28,651 nucleotides of DNA from assembly GCA_024277475.1 (NCBI GenBank), contig JAJRVC010000006.1, positions 1 to 28,651 on the forward strand, given 5' to 3'. Source of the DNA: Deltaproteobacteria bacterium (GTDB lineage: Bacteria; Desulfobacterota; Desulfobacteria; Desulfobacterales; JAFDCJ01). Positions 15,171 through 23,029 of the stretch are shown piece by piece (position 1 is the first letter of the stretch; every line of letters starts with the position of its first letter). Made by a program: the position numbers and the translations under genes. The notes beneath the pieces were generated by a model. That model had not been told where the DNA came from. It saw only the letters and a list, made by a program, of their open reading frames with translations, and searched no databases.

Positions 15171-15905
15171 TTGTTTGTTGAATGCTGGAATACCTACACT
15201 TTAAAGTCCGATTGCCTGGGTCCGGTCATTGGAAAGGTCTCGCCTGAAATTGTCGAAGCAGTTAAAAACATGGCAAAAGAGCCTGAAGATTTACCGGACT
15301 GGGCCATGCTTCCCAGGCCTCTTGAAGATCATGATCCCAGGACTTATTTTAGAGAACTCGAGGTTGAAGTTGGATGCGTTTTTGCGTTCCGGGCGGCGGA
15401 AGCACTTATGCAGGAACTGGAAGGCCCGGGTCTTAAGCTGGTTTATTCCACAGCGACTGAAGTCCTTGATGAAATCAAGGCAATAAATCCGGAAATTATA
15501 TTGACCGGAAGCCCTGCTACTGCAGAAGAAGCTCTTGTAACACCTCAATTTCGGTCCGATCGCTATGCACTCGCGGCGGCTGCCGACGACCGGCCGCAAT
15601 TTACGCTCAACCTTGTCATGGTGGAAGATGCGCGGATCAAATCACTGCAACCCCTGCAGGGGGAGATACTTCAGAAAACAACCACGCCGGCAGGTCTGGC
15701 TATCGGAGGGCGGGTGCTGAATTTGCCCGATTTTCCGCCGGGCTCTATCCTGCTGTGTTTTCTGCAGGAACGAGAGACGTTTTTACCTGTTGAAAATGCG
15801 AACTGGGACGAAACGACCGGGGCCTTTCTGGCAGAGTTTTCAGCCGGGGATGCAGGAACCGGTGAACTTAAAATGGCCGTAGTTTACCAACTATCCCGGA
15901 AATGA
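15171..15905 (+). CDS. Hypothetical protein, possibly the 3' part of the preceding gene
   Basis: 244 aa if started at TTG 15171 (weak GGA upstream). The N-terminus FVECWNTYTLKSDCLGPVIG then KVSPEIVEAVKNM looks like the middle of a folded beta-rich domain, not a natural protein start. Read through the upstream TAA it continues smoothly from GDLIVE via KHTGIGD. The middle is acidic and alpha/beta (RELEVEVGCVFAFRAAEALM). The C-terminal part is beta-rich (PAGLAIGGRVLNLPDF, then GSILLCFLQERETFLPVENA and GELKMAVVYQL), like a small beta sandwich. It has no signal peptide or membrane segment. It lies 1 bp before the protease-like gene. No family recognised. In a sigma/anti-sigma/protease setting it could be the regulated part of the anti-sigma, but this is a guess. 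Confidence 0.5.
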   Translation: MFVECWNTYTLKSDCLGPVIGKVSPEIVEAVKNMAKEPEDLPDWAMLPRPLEDHDPRTYFRELEVEVGCVFAFRAAEALMQELEGPGLKLVYSTATEVLDEIKAINPEIILTGSPATAEEALVTPQFRSDRYALAAAADDRPQFTLNLVMVEDARIKSLQPLQGEILQKTTTPAGLAIGGRVLNLPDFPPGSILLCFLQERETFLPVENANWDETTGAFLAEFSAGDAGTGELKMAVVYQLSRK

Positions 15906-15906
15906 T

Positions 15907-18042
15907 ATGGATAAGGGGGAATTATCATATCTGTCGCTTCTGGCCGATTTCGGCAAGAAAGAGCTTTTAACATCATACCTGCAATCGTCTTTTGACAGGC
16001 GCAAACCGTCCCCAGCCAATGATTCCGGCAGTCTTACGGGAAAGCTCGAAAATTTGACGGCCGCAGTTGAATATGTACCGGAGATTTGCTGGTTGCTGGA
16101 ATTGTGGCTGTTGAGCCAGTGCCTGGTTTTTAAAAAGGAAGTCTCCGAAGATGCCGGTTTCTGGATACGACGCCATGTCGACAGTGGCCGCTATTTGTCG
16201 GATATGGACTGGGACCTGGCACTTTCCGGTACCTGGCAGCTGGTTCCGGTTCTGCTGGTCTTATCAAAAGTATATATCAGGCATTTTGTTGTGGGATTCA
16301 TTCCGGACCGGTCGCAAGGTGCAATCTGGCCTGATTGGGCGGATGCGCTTATGGACACTGCCGCCAAAGACGCTATCCGCACGGCCGCGGAAGCCGCCTG
16401 CCGGATTTACCCTCCCCAACCCGACACCGGCCTTTTCTGTTATCCCCTGACCGCCGGCAGCCGATCGATTCAGTTCAAGGGGAAATCCCTGGGACTTCCC
16501 CTTGCGCTGGGGTTTGCAGGAGCTTTAACCGGCTTGCCGCCGGTCGTCAGGGTGCCGGCCACCGGCGCCATTGAGAAAAACGGTTCTGTTCCGGCAATCG
16601 GGCATCTACAGGAAAAAATTAGCTTTGCCGGGCAGAAAAATTACAGGGGTATGATCTTTCCGGCGGCAAACGAGCCTCCTGCCGTTCCCGAAGGATTGGA
16701 TGCTTTGCCGGTTTCTGACTTGCAAGAGGCCCATTTATTCGCTTCGCTTTATTCCCCCGGCAAAAGCGATCGGCTGATCCAGCTTCCCGGCATGCTGGAA
16801 GACCCCCAGCTGTTTGTGGCCCGGTGCAATACACTTGACCCCCGGTGGGTCAAGTGGGCCTTCAGGCAAGGCAAGCTGCAGAAAATGATGGATCAGGTGC
16901 TGTCTTCGGTGGAGCTTTTTACAGCGCTTGCCGCAAGGCTGGAGGAGTGTCTGAACAGCTGGGAGCTGGAAAAAGCAAGGGCGCTTGCCGGCACCGTGCC
17001 GCCGGTAATGCTGAGCAATGCAATCCGGACGGCACCGCTGGCCGCTTTTAAATGGAGCACACTCAATTTATCTCTGGCCAATCACGATGGTAATGTTTGC
17101 GGTGCGGCCGGCTGGGTTTACCTGGCAGAGAGTTTCGAAGACGAGATCCTGCGATCCGATGTAAAAGCGTTGGCCGAGTATTATAACCACAAACTGGTGC
17201 ACCATCACAACCGCTATCATTTTGATCCGCGGCTTTCCCCGCCTCTGAAAAAAATCCTGGAATCGCTGGAAAGACCTTACCGGGAACAGTGTCGGACCGG
17301 CTGCAAAACCGATGCCGTGCTCGGGCGTCTTTACGGCTCGATAAGCCAGAATTTTGCTTTTTGCGGTCCGCAGCACCTAAAGCGAGTCGAGCATTATTCA
17401 ATGCTGGCCCGAACCGCTCTGGGCGAAGGTGCAGCCGCCGATTTTAAAAAAGAATGGATGCGCCAGCTCAACTACATCACCTATGCCTACCTGGATGCCG
17501 GCCGTTTTCCGGAAGCGGAAAAAAGCCTTTTGGACATCCTCGAGGCAAAGACGTGGCCGGAAATTTGGCGGTGTTTCTCCAGGCTGAATCGCTGGCAGCA
17601 TGCCCTGTTGATCCGGTTTCTGGCCGATACCAGGAAGCAGAAACAGCAGAAAGCTTACCTGGACCGGGCCGTCAGGCACAAATTTGATTTTATTGAAAAA
17701 CACCACCCATGGCAATTGTGGGCCTTCAATATAGCACGGGTCGCCGGCTCCTTGAACCGTTTTGAAACGGCTTTTGAGTTTTACACTGAAAGCCTCGATC
17801 TATGCTTTGGCGAACACAGTGGCCCCACGGTAATCGTGATGGCGATGTTGCCGCTTTCCGGCCTCCAACAGCTGGGGCAACTGGATACAATCGATCTGCA
17901 GGCGACGGAAAAAAGGGTGAAAGAAGCGGCACAAACCCTTGACAGGTACCATTTTAAAATCCTGGATACGGATAATTTCAAAGCAATTCTGGCAAAAATT
18001 TGGCAAAATCCGCAAACCCTATTTCCGTTTACCTACCGGTGA
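15907..18042 (+). CDS. Lon-type (S16-like) protease domain protein with helical repeats
   Basis: 711 aa, soluble. Residues about 185-280 match the Lon proteolytic domain: KGKSLGLPLALGFAGALTGL aligns with the 'GPSAG...A..SALTG' helix, ATGAIEKNGSVPAIGHLQEK with 'aTGEi.l.G.V.pIGGl.eK', and YRGMIFPAANEPPAV with the 'i.P..N' strand; LPVSDLQEA matches the 'V..l.EA' end. The catalytic pair would be S194 (TCC at 16486) and K237 (AAA at 16615), 43 residues apart as in E. coli Lon (S679/K722). GKSLG replaces GPSAG and IGHLQEK replaces IGGLKEK, so activity is likely but unproven. I see no Walker motifs, so no AAA+ unfoldase. The flanks are helical; 500-640 (LNYITYAYLDAGRFPEAEKS and FNIARVAGSLNRFETAFEFY) looks TPR-like. 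It is the last gene of the sigma-like cluster, spaced 1 bp from its neighbour. Confidence 0.72.
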   Translation: MDKGELSYLSLLADFGKKELLTSYLQSSFDRRKPSPANDSGSLTGKLENLTAAVEYVPEICWLLELWLLSQCLVFKKEVSEDAGFWIRRHVDSGRYLSDMDWDLALSGTWQLVPVLLVLSKVYIRHFVVGFIPDRSQGAIWPDWADALMDTAAKDAIRTAAEAACRIYPPQPDTGLFCYPLTAGSRSIQFKGKSLGLPLALGFAGALTGLPPVVRVPATGAIEKNGSVPAIGHLQEKISFAGQKNYRGMIFPAANEPPAVPEGLDALPVSDLQEAHLFASLYSPGKSDRLIQLPGMLEDPQLFVARCNTLDPRWVKWAFRQGKLQKMMDQVLSSVELFTALAARLEECLNSWELEKARALAGTVPPVMLSNAIRTAPLAAFKWSTLNLSLANHDGNVCGAAGWVYLAESFEDEILRSDVKALAEYYNHKLVHHHNRYHFDPRLSPPLKKILESLERPYREQCRTGCKTDAVLGRLYGSISQNFAFCGPQHLKRVEHYSMLARTALGEGAAADFKKEWMRQLNYITYAYLDAGRFPEAEKSLLDILEAKTWPEIWRCFSRLNRWQHALLIRFLADTRKQKQQKAYLDRAVRHKFDFIEKHHPWQLWAFNIARVAGSLNRFETAFEFYTESLDLCFGEHSGPTVIVMAMLPLSGLQQLGQLDTIDLQATEKRVKEAAQTLDRYHFKILDTDNFKAILAKIWQNPQTLFPFTYR

Positions 18043-18283
18043 GGACTACGGATGAAATTATTCTTAATTTGAAAAATTTTTTGAAAGATGCGGGATCGAT
18101 GCCGTCTATGTTAAACAAGAGGCAAACCAAAATACCGAAGTTATAATTGATATGGCCGCAAAAAGGCACAAAAAACACAAAAATAAAATTTTGAGAATTT
18201 TGACTGTTTACGAGATTGTCATAATTCATTTCCATTCTTTGAGCCTTTGTGCCTGAACTGTTATGAGGAATGAAAAGGTGACC
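18043..18283. other. Gap between the protease-like gene and cas6
   Basis: About 240 bp, mostly non-coding, with dispersed repeat copy B (18151-18222). A weak promoter-like pair TTGACT (18200-18205) and TAATTC (18222-18227), 16 bp apart, points toward cas6 but lies within the repeat. No strong terminator is seen, so read-through from the upstream cluster into cas6 cannot be excluded. Confidence 0.5.
18151..18222 (-). repeat. Dispersed AT-rich repeat, copy B
   Basis: The reverse complement (ATGACAATCTCGTAAACAGT ... TGTGCCTTTTTGCGGCCATA) matches copy A at 681-791, minus about 36 central bases. It is non-coding; a minus-strand frame through it (18029-18235) is a repeat artefact. Confidence 0.75.
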
Positions 18284-19225
18284 ATGCTGTACGGAAAATA
18301 TCGGTTCTCATGCCGATTGGAAAAAGAGGCTGTCCTGCCTTTTTACAAGGGTTCAACTTTTCGCGGGGTTTTCGGGATTGCACTGAAAAAGGTCGTCTGC
18401 GCCCTAAAGCGGCAGGAGTGCGAAAGCTGTCTTTTGAAAAACCGCTGTATATACGCTCAGGCTTTTGAAACATCTCTGGCTGTCGAAGCTCCGGCGGGAT
18501 CAAGAATATCGGTGATGCCGCATCCTTTTGTGATCGAACCGCCGCTGAACGGCGAAACAACCTTTAAGGCAGGCTCGTTGCTGGACTGCAACCTGGTACT
18601 CTTCGGGGATGTGAACCGCAATATACCCTATTTTATCTATGCCTTTGAACGTATGGGAAAAATCGGTATCGGCAAAAAAATTAACGGCAGACGGGCCGGG
18701 TTTATCCTCAAACGTGTCTTCCAGGGTGATCGGGTCATCTATGACAGTTCCGATCAGAGCCTGAAACTGGAGGATACCAGTGAAATCCTGAAACTGGATA
18801 ACCCGGGCAAAAATTCAAACGGTCCGCTGAGATTAAAGCTAACGCTTGAAACGCCGCTGCGGCTCAAGTTTGAAAATCGTCTGCAGGCCGAGCTGCCGTT
18901 TCATGTGCTGGTCAGAGCGGCCCTGCGCCGGGTTTCCAGCCTGTTTGCCTGTTACGGCGATGGTGAGCCGGACCTGGACTACAAGACGCTGGTAAAAGAC
19001 GCCGAAAAAGTCCGCATTATCGACAACGGTCTCAAATGGTTTGACTGGCGGCGCTACTCCAACCGCCAGAACCGGAGTATGCTTATGGGAGGCATGATTG
19101 GGACTGTCACTTATGAGGGCGATCTAAGTCATTATTTTCCATTGCTTGATATTTGTTCAAAGTTGCATATCGGCAAACAGACGTCGTTCGGGTTGGGGAA
19201 AATTGAGATTGAAATATTGAAGTAA
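18284..19225 (+). CDS. cas6: Cas6 pre-crRNA processing endoribonuclease
   Basis: 313 aa from ATG 18284 (AAAAGGTGACC upstream); an in-frame ATG at 18263 has no ribosome site. This is the RAMP nuclease that cuts the array transcript within each repeat to leave an 8-nt 5' handle. Visible: an N-terminal ferredoxin-like start (YGKYRFSCRLEKEAVLPFYK then GSTFRGVFGIALKK), a Cys cluster CESCLLKNRC (about residues 44-53) common in this Cas6 subgroup, and the C-terminal Cas6 domain with MGGMIGTVTYEGDLSHYFPL and the glycine-rich loop HIGKQTSFGLGKIEIEIL. The catalytic His is not evident by eye. It is the first gene of the CRISPR locus, 30 bp before cas10. Confidence 0.9.
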   Translation: MLYGKYRFSCRLEKEAVLPFYKGSTFRGVFGIALKKVVCALKRQECESCLLKNRCIYAQAFETSLAVEAPAGSRISVMPHPFVIEPPLNGETTFKAGSLLDCNLVLFGDVNRNIPYFIYAFERMGKIGIGKKINGRRAGFILKRVFQGDRVIYDSSDQSLKLEDTSEILKLDNPGKNSNGPLRLKLTLETPLRLKFENRLQAELPFHVLVRAALRRVSSLFACYGDGEPDLDYKTLVKDAEKVRIIDNGLKWFDWRRYSNRQNRSMLMGGMIGTVTYEGDLSHYFPLLDICSKLHIGKQTSFGLGKIEIEILK

Positions 19226-19255
19226 AAGCAATTTTTTAAGTTATTGGAGCGTGTT

Positions 19256-21886
19256 ATGGATCAAACGACATTAAAAATGGCTACGGCTGCTTTCATGCAT
19301 GACATCGGGAAATTTGCCGATAAAGGTGTTCTCGATGTGACAGACCAATACATAAATGATAATGCCGGGTTGTATCTTCCGTTTCGAGATGGAAGACATT
19401 CCCATTATCATTCGGTTTACACAGCCGCCTTTATTGAGCTCATGCAAGATGTTCTTCCGCCCGAATTCAATACCGGGGATTGGGGCGTGGGGGATGCCTT
19501 TATTAATCTTGCTGCAGGTCACCACAAACCGGAAACCCCCATGCAATGGGCCATAGCCGTCGCCGACCGGGTGAGCAGCGGATGGGATCGGGACACATTT
19601 GACATGCCCGGCGCCCATCATGTTTCTGTGAAGGACTATAAAAAGACCAGATTGCTCCCTGTTTTTGAACAGCTTGCCGCTTACGGGGAAGATGAGCGCA
19701 ACAATTCGGAAGAATATTGCTACCGCTACCCGTTGAAAGCGTTGACACCTAAAAACGTTTTTCCAGTGCTGAAGCAGGAAATTGAGCCGAAGGACTCAAA
19801 AAATGCAGAAAATGAATACCGGGAGCTTTATGAGGTTTTTACCTCCGGCTTGAAAAGACTTAAACATAAAAATTCAGACATCTCTCTCTGGTTTGAGCAT
19901 TTTGACAGCCTGATGATGGCCTGCACGTCAGCCATGCCGGCGGCAAGAGTCGGCAACGTAGTGCCTGATGTATCACTTTACGATCATTCCAGGGTTACCG
20001 CCGCGCTCGCTACAGCTATTTATCTTTACCACGCCACATCCGATAGTATGAGGGAGGAAGCGATAAAAAACTATGATGACAGGAAATTTTTAATCGTAAA
20101 CGGCGATTTGCAGGGAATACAAAATTTTATTTTCGGCAGATTCGGCGACACTGCCCGATATCGTTCTAAAATTTTGCGAGGGCGCTCATTTGCGGTCTCC
20201 CTTTTAACGGAGTTGGCGGCTGATATGCTTTGCCGGGAGATAGGCTTGCCTTTTTCTTCTGTCCTGTTGAATGCGGCCGGCAAATTCACAATTATTGCTC
20301 CCAATATTGCAGAGACCCGGCAATCAATGGAAAGTGTCCAGGACAAGATTAACGACTGGCTGGTCAAAATTTCCCTAGGCGAGACGGTCATCAGTTTTTC
20401 AGCCATTGAGGCGGCATGCGTCGACTTTGTATCAGGTCATTTTACGGATCTTTGGGACAATATTGTGCAGGCCATGGTGGAAAAGAAGTTTGAAAGCATC
20501 AACCTCAAGCAGTACGGCGGGGCATTGACCGATTACCTCGAACGATTCGTCAGTGAGTCCGACCATCCTCCTTTGTGCCCCGTGTGCGGCCGGAGGCCTG
20601 CCGTCAAGAAGGCCCGGGCCAGTGTTTATGTGAAAGAGGTTCAATCCATCTGCAGTCTTTGCCGTGATCATGTGTTCATAGGAGCCAATCTGGTCCGGGA
20701 ATCCCGGATGGTCGTGACGGCAGCGGATACTGATATCGGCGGCAAGGAAGAAAGGCTGATAGAACCTATTTTTGATAAATACCAGCTGACTTTCCTTAAA
20801 GAAGGATTAGAGGGTGACCCGGTGGAGGAACTGGTAAAACAGGGAAGGATTTATAAGTACTGGGACTTAGGCGGCGATTTTGAAAAATCTATCCACAGTG
20901 ATGTTACGGTTAAGCCGATCAGCGGTTATGTGCCCAGGTACGGTGCGCAAGATGAAATGGATGAACGGATTTTTACCAGACTTAAAAGTGATGAAGATAA
21001 ACAGACGCTTAGTAGACAAATAAAATCGGGAGATCCCAAAACCCTTAACGATATCGCCGGCATGGCACTGAATCCTGAAAAAAGCGGCAACGGTTTCAAA
21101 GGTGTTGAAGCTCTGGGAGTTTTAAAAGCCGATGTGGATAATCTGGGGCTTTTGCTGGGCTGTGGGCTGAAACAGGAACGTTTCACGCTGTCGCGCCTGG
21201 CCACTATCAGCCGGCAGTTGAATAATTACTTTACCGTTTATTTACCGGATTTTTTGAAGACCGAAAAAGATTTTCAGGATGTTTACACGGTGTTTGCCGG
21301 TGGTGACGACCTGTTTCTCATCGGTCCCTGGAACCGCATAATTGATTTAGCCCGTGAAATTCAAAAAAGCTTTTCAGCTTATGTTTGCCACAATCCTCAA
21401 ATTCATCTTTCCGCCGGCATCAGCCTGCACAAACCGCACTCGCCGATCGATACGATGGCCGTGGCCGCTGACTCTGCGCTGGAAGTTTCAAAATCCAAAG
21501 GCCGTAATCGGTTGACGTTGTTCAGCGAAACGGCCGAATGGGAAGCCGTTGCGGAGCTCGTGTCTGTCCGCCATACTTTTGAGGACTGGCTGGATAAGGG
21601 ATGGATCAGCAACGTTTTGTTTTACCGGTTCAATGAGTTCATCCGCATGGCTGCAAGGGAAAAGCAGGTGCTCGAGCGTACTGAAATAAGTCTGAATGAG
21701 CTCGCCTGCACCAAGTGGCGCTCCATGCTGGTCTACGCGACCGAAAGAAATGTCGCCAATAATATCAAGGGCGACGAGCGAAAAAAAGTGGTCGGCACCG
21801 TCACTCAAACCATCACAGGGTGGTTGGATGAATATGAAGGAAAATTAAAAATACCGGTTTGGAGTATCATGTACAACCGGAGATAG
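19256..21886 (+). CDS. cas10: Cas10/Csm1, large subunit with HD nuclease and cyclase motifs
   Basis: 876 aa from ATG 19256 (TTGGAGCG upstream). Order: HD nuclease domain (H15-D16 in FMHDIGKFAD, plus SHYHSVYTAAF and AAGHHKPE), a first palm domain (VNGDLQGIQNFIFGRFGDTA), a zinc ribbon (C441, C444, C466, C469), a second palm with GGDD at 682-685 (VFAGGDDLFLIGPW), and a helical C-terminal domain (D4). Both active centres look intact. Target RNA binding should therefore trigger ssDNA cutting and synthesis of cyclic oligoadenylate. The length is somewhat above the family average (about 750-850). It is followed by csm2-csm5, which sets the subtype as III-A. The presence of Csx1 and Csx20 downstream fits an active cyclase. 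Confidence 0.97.
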   Translation: MDQTTLKMATAAFMHDIGKFADKGVLDVTDQYINDNAGLYLPFRDGRHSHYHSVYTAAFIELMQDVLPPEFNTGDWGVGDAFINLAAGHHKPETPMQWAIAVADRVSSGWDRDTFDMPGAHHVSVKDYKKTRLLPVFEQLAAYGEDERNNSEEYCYRYPLKALTPKNVFPVLKQEIEPKDSKNAENEYRELYEVFTSGLKRLKHKNSDISLWFEHFDSLMMACTSAMPAARVGNVVPDVSLYDHSRVTAALATAIYLYHATSDSMREEAIKNYDDRKFLIVNGDLQGIQNFIFGRFGDTARYRSKILRGRSFAVSLLTELAADMLCREIGLPFSSVLLNAAGKFTIIAPNIAETRQSMESVQDKINDWLVKISLGETVISFSAIEAACVDFVSGHFTDLWDNIVQAMVEKKFESINLKQYGGALTDYLERFVSESDHPPLCPVCGRRPAVKKARASVYVKEVQSICSLCRDHVFIGANLVRESRMVVTAADTDIGGKEERLIEPIFDKYQLTFLKEGLEGDPVEELVKQGRIYKYWDLGGDFEKSIHSDVTVKPISGYVPRYGAQDEMDERIFTRLKSDEDKQTLSRQIKSGDPKTLNDIAGMALNPEKSGNGFKGVEALGVLKADVDNLGLLLGCGLKQERFTLSRLATISRQLNNYFTVYLPDFLKTEKDFQDVYTVFAGGDDLFLIGPWNRIIDLAREIQKSFSAYVCHNPQIHLSAGISLHKPHSPIDTMAVAADSALEVSKSKGRNRLTLFSETAEWEAVAELVSVRHTFEDWLDKGWISNVLFYRFNEFIRMAAREKQVLERTEISLNELACTKWRSMLVYATERNVANNIKGDERKKVVGTVTQTITGWLDEYEGKLKIPVWSIMYNRR

Positions 21887-21896
21887 GAGGCAAAAA

Positions 21897-22301
21897 ATGG
21901 ATAAAATTGATTTCTGGAAGGATAAGGAAAGAAAAACTGTCGATCCGACGTTGTATTCGTCTAAAGCAGAAGCGCTTTCCAAGGAACTGGCAGGAGAATG
22001 TGAAAACAGCAGACGTCGGCTAAACAAAAGAACCCAGATCAGGAAATTTTATGACGAAGTGGTGCGATTGGACATGGCGGCCCGAACCCGTGAGCAGGAC
22101 TGGGAGAACATTCTGCCGCTGGTTCACATGGTAATTGCGAAAGCCGCCTACGCCAGGGGTCGGGAACTAGTTTCCGACAATTTTGTTAAGTTCATTCGCT
22201 CATCCATTGAACAGGTTAAGGAACCGCAGGATCTCAATGTTTTTGTCAACTTTTTTGAAGCCTTTGTCGGATTTTACCGAATGGACTGCCCGGCCAACTA
22301 A
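21897..22301 (+). CDS. csm2: Csm2, small helical subunit
   Basis: 134 aa, all-helical, forming the inner filament of the Csm complex along the target RNA. The family block LNKRTQIRKFYDEVVRLD (about residues 42-59) and the second block LVHMVIAKAAYARGRELVSD followed by NFVKFIRSSI are clear. A good ribosome site (ATAGGAGGCAAAAA) precedes ATG. It lies 10 bp after cas10 and 18 bp before csm3. It is the marker that distinguishes III-A from III-B (which has Cmr5). Confidence 0.94.
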   Translation: MDKIDFWKDKERKTVDPTLYSSKAEALSKELAGECENSRRRLNKRTQIRKFYDEVVRLDMAARTREQDWENILPLVHMVIAKAAYARGRELVSDNFVKFIRSSIEQVKEPQDLNVFVNFFEAFVGFYRMDCPAN

Positions 22302-22319
22302 CAAAGAGGAGAATTATCC

Positions 22320-23015
22320 ATGAAACTCATAGGAATAAAAGCAATTACCGGCAAGATTATTATAAAAAGCGGCTTGCACATCGGAGCCGGTGATACCGAA
22401 ATGAAAATCGGTGGAACTGACAACCCTGTGATAAAGCATCCGCACACGCTTGAACCTTATATCCCGGGCTCATCTCTTAAAGGGAAAGTACGCTCGCTGC
22501 TGGAAATGCGCAGCGGTATGATGGCCAAAACAAAGGGTGAACCGCTTTCCCTTAAAATATTAAAGGATCTGGATGGCGAGGAAAAACAGGAGTGCGAAAA
22601 TATATTAAAACTTTTCGGGGCCAGCGGGGCGGACACTGATGAAACCGGCAAGCTGGGGCCAACCAGGGCCTCTTTTGCGGACTGTCCTCTGGATGCAAAC
22701 TGGCGCAAGCAAGCGCTGGAGGGCAACCTGCCGTTTACCGAGATCAAATCGGAGAATACAATTAACCGCATTGAAGGTACCGCCAAACACCCCCGGTTTA
22801 CCGAGCGGGTTCCGGCCGGCGCAGAATTTGAATTCAGCATCACCCTAAAGGTGCTGGCGCCGGATGAAAACTTGGAAGGGCTTATGCTCGAAGGACTCAA
22901 ACTGCTGGAGATGGATGCCCTTGGCGGCAGCGGCAGCCGCGGGTACGGTCAGATTAAGTTTGACTTCAGTGATCCTGTGATCAAAGAAAAATTTAACGCG
23001 CTTCAGCCCCTGTAA
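22320..23015 (+). CDS. csm3: Csm3, backbone RAMP subunit and target RNA nuclease
   Basis: 231 aa. It forms the repeated backbone and cuts the target RNA at 6-nt steps. Visible: the start IKAITGKIIIKSGLHIGAGD, the catalytic-loop Asp D34 in MKIGGTDNPVIKHP, the glycine-rich RAMP loop YIPGSSLKGKVRSLLEMRSG, the thumb region around NTINRIEGTAKHPRFTERVP, and the end loop ALGGSGSRGYGQIKF. The catalytic Asp is retained, so backbone cleavage should work. A strong ribosome site (AAAGAGGAG) precedes ATG. Confidence 0.97.
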   Translation: MKLIGIKAITGKIIIKSGLHIGAGDTEMKIGGTDNPVIKHPHTLEPYIPGSSLKGKVRSLLEMRSGMMAKTKGEPLSLKILKDLDGEEKQECENILKLFGASGADTDETGKLGPTRASFADCPLDANWRKQALEGNLPFTEIKSENTINRIEGTAKHPRFTERVPAGAEFEFSITLKVLAPDENLEGLMLEGLKLLEMDALGGSGSRGYGQIKFDFSDPVIKEKFNALQPL

Positions 23016-23029
23016 AGGAGGAACATCCA

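Noticed and set aside
15171..15905. PemK/MazF-type toxin for the 244-aa protein
   Set aside because: The phrase GDLIVE followed by a beta-rich segment is only a faint resemblance, and the catalytic pattern is not visible.
15907..18042. CalpL (SAVED-Lon) or TPR-CHAT (Csx29) homologue
   Set aside because: No SAVED domain is recognisable N-terminal to the Lon-like part, and no caspase-like His/Cys dyad of a CHAT domain was found. Similar logic, different make-up.
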